64,000 bases of DNA, taken from Rotaria socialis. Lineage: Eukaryota; Rotifera; Eurotatoria; Philodinida; Philodinidae. Positions 39,923 to 55,981 of this stretch are shown here, in pieces. The notes below the pieces were generated by a model, which saw only the letters and a program-made list of their open reading frames with translations, made no database searches and had not been told where the DNA came from. The stretch spans positions 124,001-188,000 of the forward strand of contig CAJNYU010002266.1 of the NCBI GenBank assembly GCA_905331475.1, written 5' to 3'. The translations under genes and the position numbers were made by a program. Numbering within the stretch: position 1 is the stretch's first letter; every line of letters starts with the position of its first letter.

Positions 39923-40507
39923 ATGGTTCCTTATAATCAAGTGTTAGGAGTAGCTTCATCCAATGTTCCAGCTTATTCGAATGGTGATGATAACTTTTTT
40001 TCTGCTGAACGTCATTATTTTTATGGAATATTTACCGGTTTTAAATGGCAATGTGTTGAATTTGCTCGGCGATGGTTATTAATACGAAAAACTTGTATAT
40101 TTCGAAATATTGGATCGGCATCCGATGCTTGGCACGAACTATCTACGATTGAGCGTGTGACTGATGGAAAGAAGTTTCCGTTGAAAGCTCATTCGAACGG
40201 CGCTTCAACATTGCCGAAAAAAGATTCTTTTCTTGTTTATCCTCGCTCTCGTGATTTACCTTTCGGACATATTGCCATAATAACCGACGTTGGACACAAT
40301 TACATTCGTATTGCTGAACAAAATTATCGATTTCATCATTGGTCGGGAAATTATGCACGTCAAATTCCAATGGTCTTGAAAGATGGAGGATATTATTTGA
40401 AAGATCATTATAAAATTAGTGGATGGATGGAAATCCTTGACAACGAGCACTTACAACCATTGGATGAATTAGCATTAGAAGCACTGCGTAATGCACAACA
40501 GCAATAG
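39923..40507 (+). CDS. Glutathionylspermidine-amidase-like CHAP protein
   Basis: A single-exon gene of 194 residues that matches the amidase half of bacterial and trypanosomatid glutathionylspermidine/trypanothione synthetase-amidases across its whole length: VLGVASSNVPAYSNG, KWQCVEFARRWL, FPLKAHSNGAS, FGHIAIITDVGHNYIRIAEQN and KISGWME. The CHAP-type catalytic triad can be placed at C44, H116 and E132. The ATP-grasp synthetase half is absent, so if active the enzyme would only hydrolyse the amide between glutathione and spermidine (or a similar gamma-Glu/Gly amide). No signal peptide, so cytosolic. Animals normally lack this enzyme, so a transferred gene is likely. It is the only intact gene inside the inverted-arm unit. 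A stop follows QQQ; no visible damage. Confidence 0.88.
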   Translation: MVPYNQVLGVASSNVPAYSNGDDNFFSAERHYFYGIFTGFKWQCVEFARRWLLIRKTCIFRNIGSASDAWHELSTIERVTDGKKFPLKAHSNGASTLPKKDSFLVYPRSRDLPFGHIAIITDVGHNYIRIAEQNYRFHHWSGNYARQIPMVLKDGGYYLKDHYKISGWMEILDNEHLQPLDELALEALRNAQQQ

Positions 40508-41002
40508 TTTCATTATGGCAATATATATATAGTTTATTTTCAGAAATAGATCAATATTAAATATAATCTCACCTGTATTTATATACGATTTATCTGATTA
40601 AAAATTAACATTTTCCTTTTTGCTGCTAAAGCTTTAAACATTAATTTTTTTCAAAAGTAACCTCCGATGGGTTACGATACATATGCATGCATTTCTAATT
40701 ATTTTTTTATTTACTTGTAATTTGTATGTAAAAATTTTTGTTTTTGTTGATAGATGGCTTTTTAAGCCATATAAGTTGTCATTTTTTATAAAGATGAAGA
40801 TACTGATTATATATATATATATAATAAAAGCCATAGTTATTTTCTTTATCAAACTAAATATCACATAATTCTATTCTCTTTCAGTGACATTGTTTTAATA
40901 TAACAAAATTTCTAGTTCGACGGAAAGACTTGTATTTAAATTCAATGATATCTTCATCGCATAATTGAGTAGAATATGTGTGGAAAAAATTCCTGATCAA
41001 AT
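40508..41002. other. Spacer between amidase gene and right arm
   Basis: AT-rich, with a short TA run near 40812-40823. The minus-strand frame starting in the right arm (41084) extends through here to 40881. Nothing else is recognised. Confidence 0.5.
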
Positions 41003-41570
41003 GAGTGTCGTACGTAAATCTGTCGTTGCTCAAATATTTACCAACACGGGCGATCACATTTACTATTATTTGTAAATTTGGCATTGATCATAAATTAATA
41101 ATCAAGTAAAACTATTCTATTTCAGGTATTTGATAAGATTTTAGCACTAAAAGTCTCACTATTCGTATCATAAAATAAATGTGGAAACTTCGGATTTCAT
41201 CCGAGAGTTGTGTACTGCAAAAAGTGCATGGGACATATGAGTCATTCTAGAATGTCTGAACACCAAAATTATCATGAGAAACTAGGCAATTTGATTTCTG
41301 GACGCAGTTTTTGTGCATTTGAGACGTTTTCCAGGCGATGTTTCGTTAGAAAGCTACGATTTAGTTCAAAACTAATATCAGATTCGGAATCAGCGTCAAA
41401 AACTGAGTCGATTTATATATGTTGTGAATAATACTGAGAAAAAACTTTTTTTTGAAAAATCTCTGTACTCCCCCTCAGGGATGGTCTGATCAAAAATGAC
41501 AATTTTTTCGATAACTCAGCCATTTATTGACGGATCATTCTCATCTTCGAACTCGACCTAGATATTGATG
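41003..41570 (+). repeat. Right inverted arm
   Basis: Reverse complement of the left arm. The 73-codon frame lies at 41210-41431 and the second frame runs minus-strand from 41084, continuing inward past the arm to 40881. It is bordered outside by 'cggacggacac' and a hairpin (see 41663). Confidence 0.85.
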
Positions 41571-41833
41571 AGACGATTCTGTGTACAAAATTCCAGCTCA
41601 ATCGAATGTAATTGTGAAGAGTTATCGAATAAACGGACGGACACACTGACCGATTCTATAGTGTACTCTTTTTTTTTTTGAGTACAGAAAAACTACTGAA
41701 TATTAATCTAAAATGTGAAACTTTGAAAATTTCGGTACTAGTTCATTTATGAAACAAAAATTTTCGAATTCAATGAATTTTTATTTATATTTTCTTTCTA
41801 AGAAAATTAACAAATTTGAGACATGTTTTTTTT
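41571..41833. other. Poly-T hairpin beside the right arm
   Basis: TGTACTC (41663-41669) and GAGTACA (41680-41686) pair around a run of T, preceded by 'cggacggacac'. This is the sort of end structure seen in small repeated elements, so the repeat may extend to about 41690 on this side only. The HGH1 stop codon follows at 41834. Confidence 0.5.
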
Positions 41834-43598
41834 TCATTCATTGATTTTATTTTCTTCTTCTTCTTTGCGATCGATATCTTGAAATTTTTCTCTTAGATGA
41901 TCAGGAACACTCAATTCCAGGAAGTTATCGGTTTCAAGAGTATGATCTTCATCACCAATTAATATTTGAATAATTCGTTCACATGTACGACCACAAGAAA
42001 AATCTAAATTTGTTTGTTGATGATATTCTCGTAGAACATAATAGATATTCTTTGAACGAAGATATTCACGAACAGCTTTTGTTGCACACAGCTATATTTA
42101 AAAGAAACGTGGGATTTTTTGAAAAATAAAGCAACTATATTTTTTCAACATACAAGAAGAATTGCTTCAAGAAGAATTTGCTGAATATCTCGATCTGTTT
42201 CACGTTGCTTATTGCTCGGTAAATATTGCAAATCTATTGGTAATTCTTCGTTTTCTTTTTCGGTTAATTCATCAGCTGTTGGACCAGCCAGTGGTAAAAT
42301 TAATGAACAAATAAATTCATCATCACTAAAATTTTGATGTATTAATTGTTCATGACTTTCTAATCATAGAAAATATTTTATAATCAATCGTATAAATTTC
42401 AATAAAACAAACCATGATCGAAACAACAATTTTTCAGTATACAAGCTATACTTCCTCGTCGAATTATCGAATGATTTTGATCCGTAAAACAAAATAAACG
42501 TTTTAAATGTTCATTATCTCTTAGACGTTGTCGAATAACTTTCGACTGTGTTAAGTTAACGAGTAGTGCTGATAAATAATCAAGATTATTTTTCTTTAAA
42601 TTATAATCGATCGTAGAAAATGCTTGAATAAGATCATCGAACCATGATGGATAATTTGTATCGAGATGATTTATGAATTCATTTATTTGATCAATTGTTA
42701 TCGTACGAGATGTTATATTGGATAGAAGTTTACAGCCAGCATCTGCATGTTCATATTGACGATCACTAATACAATGCTAAATAAAAAAACCAATCATTGT
42801 TTGTTTTTGAAAGTGTGGTAACAAAATATCGAGCGATCCACTGTTATTAATCCTTGTCGTTAATGTGAATAACTAGAACACATTTGAGTAGCTGATATTA
42901 AGAGAGATGCTTGTTGAAGTGCCATAGACAAATTCTAATCAGAGATAAATACTCGATGAACTAGTTTTCTAGATTGGAGCGAAACCATTTCCGTGTAAAA
43001 TAAGATAGTTCAAATCTATTAATAGGTTTGAATGGCTGTTTTTGTTTTTTTGTAAAAACTTCATGTGAACTTCTTGGCAAAATGTTTTTGCATAGAATTC
43101 ATACTGATGGGATTAGAAATCGAACTTTTCTAGAAGTATTTCATTGAAATTTTGCTATTGGAAATTTAACAAGCACACCTCTTGACAAGAGCCACTTTAG
43201 CTGCTAAAATCTTTTCTCTGATTGATTCTAGCTGTTGTCTCCACTTTAGATTTGTCAATTGTTTTTATTCGTACTTTCAAGAGTTGTATCCAAAAATCAC
43301 TGGTAATTGGTATTTGGCTATTTAGTATTGACATGTCATTGTCACTTGTTAAATTTATCAGAAAAAGTAGCGAATCAAAACGAACAGATTCTTGACCATC
43401 TTCAAATATTAGACGGCTAACGCGTGGTAATAATGCTTTACTAGGGTCAGTATTTGATGATGATATCAATAAATGACGGCCTTCCGTGGATGCAGTTATG
43501 GATAGTAATGTCTGAAGTGCGAGTGATTTGATATCAAGACGACCCTGTGGGTCGAGGAATTCAGACAATTCATCTAATGCAACAGAATTTGATGACAT
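41834..43598 (-). CDS. HGH1: HGH1 (eEF2-folding cochaperone) homologue
   Basis: Four exons (43598-43275, 42776-42413, 42359-42154, 42091-41834) give 383 residues, close to the human protein. Conserved signatures are LSALLVNLTQSKVIRQRL, the block IIRRGSIACILKNCCFDH (human RRGGVVGTLRNCCF-H), LPIDLQYLPSNKQRETDRDI (human LPLDLQYLPPDKQREPDADI), and near the end CERIIQILIGDEDHTLETDN. HGH1 is an armadillo-type adaptor that works with the TRiC/CCT chaperonin in folding elongation factor 2, in the cytosol. The N-terminal part is divergent but helical and leucine-rich. An acceptor (tcttcag) lies directly before the ATG, so a spliced 5' leader is likely. Same strand as, and just downstream of, the PP2A-A gene. 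Confidence 0.92.
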
Positions 43599-43990
43599 CT
43601 GAAGAAATAAGAAAAGAATAACAGAACATTCTTTTTTGTTAATCAATCAACATTGTTCAGAAAAAAAATTAACTTTCCAATATAAGAATGACAATTATCA
43701 AATTTGTTGTCTTCGTGTTCATTTTATAATTAACGCGTTGTTCAATCAGACAAAAAAGAAGTACAGTATTTTATTAAGTTTGTTTGTGTTTATGAAAAGG
43801 AGAAAAAATTAAAGTCAAATGGAAGTTTTCTTACAGAAAACCGATGTAAATAGGATATAGAACGCCAAGAGAATATGTGAACATGACAACATTTTTGGGG
43901 AGAAAAAAAACAAACAAACACAAAAGAAAAACCGTGAGTTACAAAAAAAAAGAAAAATAAGAACAAGATCATGTCCCGTTGCTCGATCAA
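43599..43990. other. Spacer between PP2A-A and HGH1
   Basis: 392 bases between the PP2A-A stop and the HGH1 ATG. It must contain the 3' end of the first and the promoter of the second gene; A/T runs only, no motif identified. Confidence 0.5.
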
Positions 43991-47643
<3,653 letters not shown>

Positions 47644-49360
47644 TTTCGAAATTGATATTGTATTGGAATAAAATTAAATCTATAGAGCAGAGAAAAATGT
47701 ATATGAATTATGTGACATTATTAGTAACAGCACAACGAAGAGGTAAATGTTGGATACGATGAACAATGTATGTACTTTATTACCATTGATTTGTTATGAA
47801 TGCCTCATATAGAATATATATATAATGTTGTCTCGGTAAATGTGCGACATCTAGAATATGTTGGACTAGATTCTTCAAAACATTCCGTTTTCTCTTCATC
47901 TTATGTATTCATTAACAAATTGACTCGGTAATAACGAATTTTTTCGTAAATTTCTCAAAAAAGAAAGGCAATAATTATGAATCGAAAATGTTTTCATAGT
48001 TGTAAGAGCAATATCAAAACGACGAAGATTATCTTTTAGCTAGTTTGGTGGATTCTACCAGTTGTATATAAATGGTTTCATTTTTTTTTTATTGTTCTTC
48101 TTGAATTTAAATAATGCTAATATTCTTCATGTTCCAAAACACAGTAGACCATAATTGAATTACTGACGAAAGCCATTATAAACGAGCATACAAAAGATTT
48201 TCCATTAATATGGCATCAAAAAGCATCAGAGCAGTGAATTTTCAAGTTGTAGCTGCTTTACCAGAAAGCAAAGATTATTAAATCAATAATAGATTCGAGG
48301 CTATAACTAGAATATATTCATGTGCATATTTCTTATAGAATTTATTTACATCGACTATAATCTCAACATGTTATCTAGAGTCCATATTCAGCTAAACAGT
48401 AGGGATAATCTGGTTCAAAAACAAATCAATTATAAAAAAAGGAATGATTTGCAAGAAGCTTAGAGGTTCTGTCTTTTTTGTATATCATCAAACTTTGTTG
48501 TATTCGAACAGTGTCGATTTTGAGAACTATAAGTATCAATGCAGACTTTAGTAGAGGATAATTTGAAGGAATTCTATAAATCAATATCTACGTTAAGCTA
48601 TATATTTTACTCAAATGATATCAAAATAATTTCTACTAGGCTACTTACAACTGTTTTCTAATCATCGAAATCGAAGTACAATATCAATTTACATTAGTTA
48701 ATATGAAACGCTTTGGAACTCGATAGGTTCTTGTCTTTTTAACTTAAGCAAAATAATTTATTTAATAGAAGTTGTGATTCCAATAAAACAATTTTTCCTC
48801 GGTACTACGTATAGTATAATAAGGTTCAAAAACAAAAATCTATCGGCAATATGATCTATTCGGGATACTTCTTGAAGTCTATATATTAATTGAATTGAGT
48901 ACTGAACTTCAAAAGTATCGATGATAATTTATAAATACAAACATCTATCATCATTATGCACATGGTATTTATTCAACTAATCTGCCAATATGTACACGTC
49001 TCATCCAGAATCGTAATTGATTCGATAGAATTACACAAAAACAACTGAATAGACACAAGAAAAAAGCGGAGTGATTGTTGATCTAATTGTACTAAATATC
49101 AAGTTCTGCCGAATCATTATTATTTATACATGTATAAATGTTTTCAGAAAAATTCTATTTTTATGGATAAATATAAAAATTTTGTTATGACCTAACTTAA
49201 CTTAACATGCAAGAAAAAAACATTTTCCTAAAAATAAAAAGTCCAATAACTAATAAATGTATCGGACATATTCTTTTAAAAATAAAAAGTAAAAATAAAA
49301 TGACACTAACATAAATTAAAGTTATTTAACTAATGAAATAATCAAGAAAAAATTTATAAA
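47644..49360. other. Intergenic, nothing recognised
   Basis: About 1.7 kb between the PP2A-A start and the SLC17 stop. It contains the PP2A-A promoter; no further structure identified. Confidence 0.5.
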
Positions 49361-51156
49361 TTAAGTAACTTCAGTCTCTCTTATAGCATTGGGTAAATCT
49401 ACTTGTGATGGTAGTGGCGTTAAAACTTCATCTTCTTCAAGTTCTTTCGTTGGTTCCGAATTAAATGTAGCCCATTTTCGAGGCACGGCTGATCCATAGA
49501 TAAAATAAACAGCACCACCAATAAAATAGAGTATTGCAAATAGTAGCAAAAGTTTTCGCCAATCTTCAAGCACCGGCTTCTTTATAATAATACCAGCCAC
49601 AAGATTACCAAGAAGAGCACCAATCGTTCCGAGTGCACTTGATATGGAAAAGATAATTGAGGAATAAGCTGGAACTATATCAGCAAAGTTAACAACATAT
49701 CCAGAACCATAAGCCGTTGCTAAAAAACTGTTTTTTCTCGAATCCATAGATTTCATATCTATTAAAGCTTACCCGAGCTAACAAGAAAGATGAATACAAC
49801 TGCAATACCAAGTACTTGTCTCGTATGATCACAGAAACACAACATAATCATACACGCGGCGCTCATGAATGATGCAAGACAAGTAAATATTTTGCGAACA
49901 TTCGTCAGTGACATAATATTCGATCGAACAAGATAGTCAGCAAAAATACCTTTTGGCAACAAAAAGGAAAATCAAAATTTTTTCTTACAAAAATATTTCA
50001 TTGATTTTACCGGTTGAAAGACTTACTACTGGCATAAAAATAAATCCTACAGCTAAGACATATCCTGCGTATTGAGGAGGAACACGATGTATTTCAGTTA
50101 ATAATTTACCAGCATTTGTATAGAAAAAGAAAAGTCCAAAAAGATTACAAACTTGAGCAATGACTAATGCAATAAGGGGTTTCGAACGGAAAACTTTTTT
50201 CCATGGCAAAGAAGAAAATGAAGGTGACCGAGTTTTTCTATCATTTGAGTTAATACCGATACGTTCACAAATATAATTTCGTTCCTGTTCACTAATAGTT
50301 CGATGAGATTGAGGTGAATCAGCTACTAACCATAACCATAATGGTAACCAAATAAAACCCAACATACTTGTTAAAAAAAAGATATAAATCCATCCTGAAC
50401 TTACATAACGACATAAGAGACCGCTAAATAACATCGTTATAGCTTCGAAGAAGAAAAAAAAGCGTTAACAATAATTATCATTAAAACTAAGAATAAAGAC
50501 CGTTGACTTACATGTGCCTAAATTGGTACTACAAAATCCAATCGATGTCAAAGTACTTCTCTCTAAAGGGACGGCCCACATCGACCAAAACGTATACGTA
50601 GCTGGAAATAGTGGACCATGACCTAGACCTACAATGACTCGAAAAATAACAGCAAGAATAAAATGCATTTCATCGACATAATAAATGGCGACCATTGCTA
50701 GGGTAGCTATTGAACTCACAAGAGTACCAAAAGCAAATGTTCGCCTAGCACCGAACGTAATTGATATCCAACCACCTATTTATACAAAAGAACAGAGACA
50801 TATAAAGAATTAGGTTTGATCCAATTACCGGGTGCTAGAGTTAGAAGATATCCAAACCAATGAGCACCGAGTAAAATTTGTTGTTGAAATTCAGTGAAAA
50901 AAAATTGCTTTTCTTGGAAAATGTCAGATCCATATTTTGTTGAAGTTTTTATTGAGATTTTATCGTTTTGAGATGAAGATAATGTTCTGTTTGCTATTGA
51001 ATTTATATTTGTTCTATTAACCATGCAAACAATACCCATAGCTAAACTAACACGTTGTGCATATTGAATAAAAAGTGCAAACGAAACAAGTAAAGCTAAA
51101 GTGAAACGGGTTGATGGAATGAGTCGTGGTGACTTCCAAACTTTTTCAGAAGTCAT
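49361..51156 (-). CDS. SLC17-family anion transporter (sialin-like)
   Basis: Five exons (51156-50829, 50775-50512, 50442-50011, 49949-49773, 49758-49361) give 532 residues with about twelve membrane segments, as expected of the SLC17 branch of the major facilitator superfamily. Signatures: SFALFIQYAQRVSLAMGIVC in TM1, an extracellular loop rich in N-glycosylation sites (NRT, NRT), QILLGAHWFGYLLTLAPGGW, GLGHGPLFPATYTFWSMWAVP, ADSPQSHRTISEQERNYI between TM6 and TM7, and FADYLVRSNIMSLTNVRKIF. The family carries sialic acid, phosphate, glutamate, aspartate or ATP, mostly across lysosomal, vesicle or plasma membranes. Residues do not decide the substrate; sialin (SLC17A5) is the commonest invertebrate match. 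The acidic tail (ELEEDE) is variable. The exon 4 acceptor (gccaaaag) is weak but keeps frame. Confidence 0.9.
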
Positions 51157-54100
51157 AACTCTAAATAAAGCAACAGTACAACTATTAACATAGAGAGATA
51201 AAATAAAACGAAGAATCACAAATCAACAAGGGTAAAGAAAAAACAAACATCAGTTGATTTTTTTCCCCCGTACCTATTATATTTTTCTATTCTCTGTATT
51301 TTGATCTGAATAAACGGCTTGCTGTTTCAATGAATTTCAGTCAAGCATGAAATTGTATGACGCGCTATATTAGACGAATGAACAAGCAAAGAAGATTTGT
51401 GCGCATATTTTATGACAAAGATGAGAAATTAACCAATTGAGAATTTTTGTTTTTTGATCTTCTACATTCTATGATTTTTAATTCTGTTTATAAATGAAAC
51501 TGTCAATGTACACTATTAAAACAAACAAAAATCTGAAGAGCCTTTCAAAAGAACTAACATACTGTGCTCCGGGACACGAAATAAATCAGATGATTTTGTT
51601 ATTACTTTCGAGAAAAAAATAACAATATCATGACGATGACATGCTATTATATATGAATGGTGTGAAAATAACATTGATAAACACTTATTCGCAAATATAG
51701 CATAGAAGAATCCTTGACTGACTCTTCATAATATTTATCAGGTACTAAATAAATATATATATATGTACTGAAATCATTCAAATTAAATAGATGAATAATA
51801 GTCATTTTGTGCATTTTATTCAATAAAACACTTTTTTGATAATTCCGGAGCACTTCATTTCATGATCATAATATTCATAATCGAGGATCAATTGAATATA
51901 CGAATCAACTATTTAACTGATACCATGAATTTAATTCAACTTTCATGTTTCAACATGTATACAAAAAGTATACAATGCCATTTTGCTCTCTGTACTGCTG
52001 TACTTGTGTTGAATAGATGAAGTTATTGATGTCAAGGAATTCTTTCAAGTAGTAATAAATCGAAATACAAAAACTATCATTTTATTATCGCAGCATCTGG
52101 TCGAGTATCTCTAGCTATATAAATCTAATAAAAATATCTCACTATCATTTACGAGTGATGTAATTTCTCTTGTTTTTTCTGTGTACCGCAACATATGTCC
52201 ATTTACAGGATGGTTGCAAATATTCTAGTGCATCGCAAAAGTTTACCTCGTTTGGTTATGTCTTTTTCAAAAACGACGATTAGATAGTTTTGCTTTGAGT
52301 CAAACATGTTAAAAACAAGATAGAGTGTTTACTTTGTGAAACACGATCTGAAAGGAGTGTTGAAGAATATAGGGTAGAAATTTGGACCCCCCACAGGCCG
52401 TTACAGAGAAATTAATTAATCAGCTACTTGGTGAATTAATTAATTATTAAATTTCTCTGTGCCGGTCTGTGATGGTTTCTAGAGACTCCATACATCATGA
52501 TACATGCCGTAACAGAGAAGCTCCACAGGAGATGACTGGCCGTGATTGGCGGATTCCGGAAAAGGAGTTTTATCGTGTTTCACATTTTGATTCCACAGGG
52601 ATTGCGCTAACAGCTTTTTTTCACATTCAGAAAGAAAAAGAATGAAATAACATCTAATTATACGTTGTAGTTTGTCTCATTATATATGTACCGATTTATT
52701 TTTAAATCGAATTTTATAAACAAAGTATCACAATATATAGCAGCTTATATCCTAAGAAAAAATGGTTTTATTTTTGATTAATTTCTCATTGAAAACTCTG
52801 TAAGTTGTATAGTTTTGTAGATTTTTGATTGGCCATTTGAATATACACATGTGCACCTGAATACTGACATTGCGCTATAATTTATCAAATTAATATTAAT
52901 TGGGTTTAATTATTTAATCCTTCTAGAATATTCCTATAGAAGAAAACCAAAATCAAACTCAATATAAAATCAGAAATTTCCTGAGTACAACTAGAACTGA
53001 CGTTTCTTCAGCGGCTGTCCAGTATTTTATTCAATCAGTAATTTTCAACAAAGAGATCTCTGCAAAAAATTTGATCGATGCCAGCAATAAGTCTTTTATC
53101 TTACAGAACCTTTGTCAAGTTTCAACGATCTTAACACAGCTCTTTCGCATCGTTTTGTTTATTCATTTGCTTTCATCGTGAATCAAATATGGATTTTTCA
53201 AAGTCTTTTTTTGTATCCTAGTTGATAACAATCAATACCACACAAACTTTTTGTCGAGTATCGATTTTCTTCTTGTTAAAACTAAATCACAGACATCTCT
53301 TATTTCTTTTTTTCATATCACCGGTTGTTTAATTGTTGAGAAATGTCTCATCAACAGGATTTGCTCATCGTCGTCATCATCATTGTTTGACTCGTTTTAT
53401 TTTGCTGACGTTTAACTCATCATAATGACTCTCTTGAACATTACCTAAAAATAAACCAAACGAAACAAGCGCAATTAGAAACACAATTAAATCTTTTACT
53501 AATTACTAAAGAAAATTAATTCTCTCCGAACTAAAAGGGATAAGAAAAAACAATTAGAATTGTTCTGCGTCCATCTCTCCAAAATAAAACATGCGAGTAC
53601 AAGAAATACAGTAGAATGAAATATAGCGAAGTAATCAGTTTCGAAAAAAACGCAAAATCAATGAATGCGTTTTGTTTCCGTATATATAAATTTAGACATA
53701 CAATAAATATCTTGAAGTAATTTCCCAAGCATATTTTCATTACGAATAAAACCTCAAAAGTGATTATTAGTTTTTATTCAACAATATCATTCAAAAGTAA
53801 TAGAATTTATATATATATATATAACATTTTATTTGTTTCTTTTGTATTAATTGCTCAATAAAGTGATGGAAAACGGTCCGTTTAGAATGTTATAATATGA
53901 TTGTTGATCATTACCATATGTTAGCGAAATAAGTAAATCTATTCAGCTTAAATCAATGAAAGCGTTAAAAATAACCTCAACTGACACTATAGTCGTCAAA
54001 TATATAGAGAATATCTACTATTTTACTCTATATTAAGATTTCATTAATTAACCCATAGAAAAACTAATTTCTCAGTAGAAAAAAAAACATCTATCTAGTA

Positions 54101-55981
54101 GGTCATACTAATCAAAAAATTTTATCTACTTTGAGACACTCTTCTAAATGACTCTAATTACATAATATTAGTGTCATAGTACATCTAATGCTTATTTAAA
54201 TTCCGTTAATGATAGAGCAAACGAAATAGTATATATTAGAGCTGCAAAAACTAATTAATGATCTTGGAGCTATTTTTTTCCATCTTCTCGTATTATTAAG
54301 ATTTCATTTTCTTTTTGCAGTATCTTGACTTTTTCAATTACTTAAATATTACTGTAAATTATTTACTAATCAAATTTTTAGTTACACTGAATCAACCACA
54401 ATTTACATTCTAGATTATGTTAGTAATCAATTATGATATGATATCATTCTCTAGCAGTGCTTGATGACGATATAACTCTTCAATAGTGTATATTTGACTC
54501 TAGTACTCTCTAACTAGAGTTGCATTTTGAATTTTGTTCTCTTCTATTCTAAGAGTATAATTTATCATTATCATTTATTTTAATTGGAATCCTAATAGGA
54601 TTAATCGTAGATATTTTAGATATAGAATATGTTATTTTGTTGACAATCTATTTTTCTTCACTTATAGGCATATTTTGCCTAGTGATACAAGTAGTCGTAG
54701 TGACACCACGAGAGACTTAATTTTCTTCGCACCAAAAAATTTTCTCAAATTTATTGTTAACATCTAACATATTTAAATTGTAGGTGTGTGTGAGTCACTT
54801 AAAATCATGACCATATAAATACTGTCACTACTATTAACTGAAATGTACCGTACTGCTGTCGGACAAAAATTCTGAATAGTAAAGCAAAGTAAAAATTACC
54901 ATTTTGCATCCCTTGTGCACTTAAAAGATGTACTATAATCATGGTGTCGCTTGAAAGAATCCAATAAAAAGCACTATAATTCGTCCATGAACAATATCAT
55001 CATGCAACTTATGTATAAAAAAACGAATAGCACACTTTTTTTTTCATCCCTTCTTTATATTTTTTTGACAGTTTTGAATAAATAAAAAATAAAACATTTA
55101 TGCGTTAACATATAAATAAAAGCGCATGAACACCAAAACACAATCTATAATTAATATTCTGCTACAAAGATGAAGAAATTTTTTTCTTATAAACTTTTCT
55201 ATAGAGTAAAACGGAACATTATTTGCATGCGTTCTAAAATATGTTTTTTGTTCTCCTAAATCATTCAGTTTCTCGGTGAACTCAATTTCTATCGACCACT
55301 AAATCGGTTTATTCATTTTTGATTGCACGGCTTCCTATATGCCATATTTTCTTGACATTTCTTCTATATTTTAGCATTTTTATTGTTCTTTGTTTTTTGT
55401 TTAATAGGTTTTCAAAAAATACGAAAGTGTAGCACACGTGCGAACATACCTCAGAATATTTGCTTAAGACAAAAATATGAAAATGTATTGAATGACAAAT
55501 ATATTTATTAACCATGGATAGATCATGCATCGCATTATATCTTCGTTATTTATTATTCAACATATGCCACAATAATTCTTTTGATTATTCTGATTTTCTT
55601 ATGAACTAAATATCAGTACGATTATGATGATTCATATCAGTATTTGATAAAATAACTCGTAAACATTCTAATCATGAATGATAAAAGAATTAGCATAAAC
55701 TTCGAATCGAATCGAAATGAAGATATAGATAATCTAATATGCAAAAACCAAGATCTTGCTTTGCATTGAATTTTATTTTTATGTTCACTATTCTTGTATG
55801 AATCCAGACGATAAAACAATGTCTACTCTTACAATGTTCAGTTAGATGAATATCACTTGGTTTAACAATCAAAAAAACAAACAAACAGCAATTGCATGAA
55901 TTATATAAATACGAAAGAAGAAAACCATAATTCACTCAATCTTTTCAACAACGTTCTGTGCGAAGCTAATTATAAAGGTAT
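51157..55981. other. Long intergenic region
   Basis: About 4.8 kb with no convincing gene. It holds a small TIR element (52336-52583) and short TA runs (near 51750 and 53810). The remaining frames are short and low in complexity. Confidence 0.55.
52336..52583. mobile_element. 248-bp MITE-like element with 12-bp TIRs
   Basis: GTGAAACACGAT (52336-52347) and ATCGTGTTTCAC (52572-52583) are perfect terminal inverted repeats. Inside, arms around ACAGAGAAATTAATTAA (52403-52419) and its complement ending at 52460 can form a hairpin. A motif CCGTWACAGAGAA occurs in two direct copies (near 52398 and 52507) and once inverted. G+C content is clearly above the surroundings. No coding capacity. No clear target duplication. 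Confidence 0.65.

Larger units (their letters stand above)
37940..41570. mobile_element. Unit with ~0.57-kb inverted arms around one gene
   Basis: The arms 37940-38505 and 41003-41570 are inverted copies. Between them lie ~2.5 kb holding the intact amidase-like gene at 39923-40507. The inner ~400 bases of the arms are nearly identical, while the outer ~100 bases are more diverged, which is unusual for the TIRs of a recently moved transposon. No transposase or target duplication is visible; the left arm abuts a broken GlpQ-type gene. It may be a non-autonomous TIR element, two insertions of one element in opposite orientation, or an inverted duplication. Confidence 0.55.

Noticed and set aside
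33840..41500. Similarity between 'cccctcaggga' blocks in the 33.7-kb repeat and the 41.5-kb arm
   Set aside because: Match is too short to say the two repeats are one family.
52386..52396. C-run with CCACAGG, resembling a bdelloid telomere-type repeat
   Set aside because: A single occurrence, not an array; it belongs to the MITE-like element.
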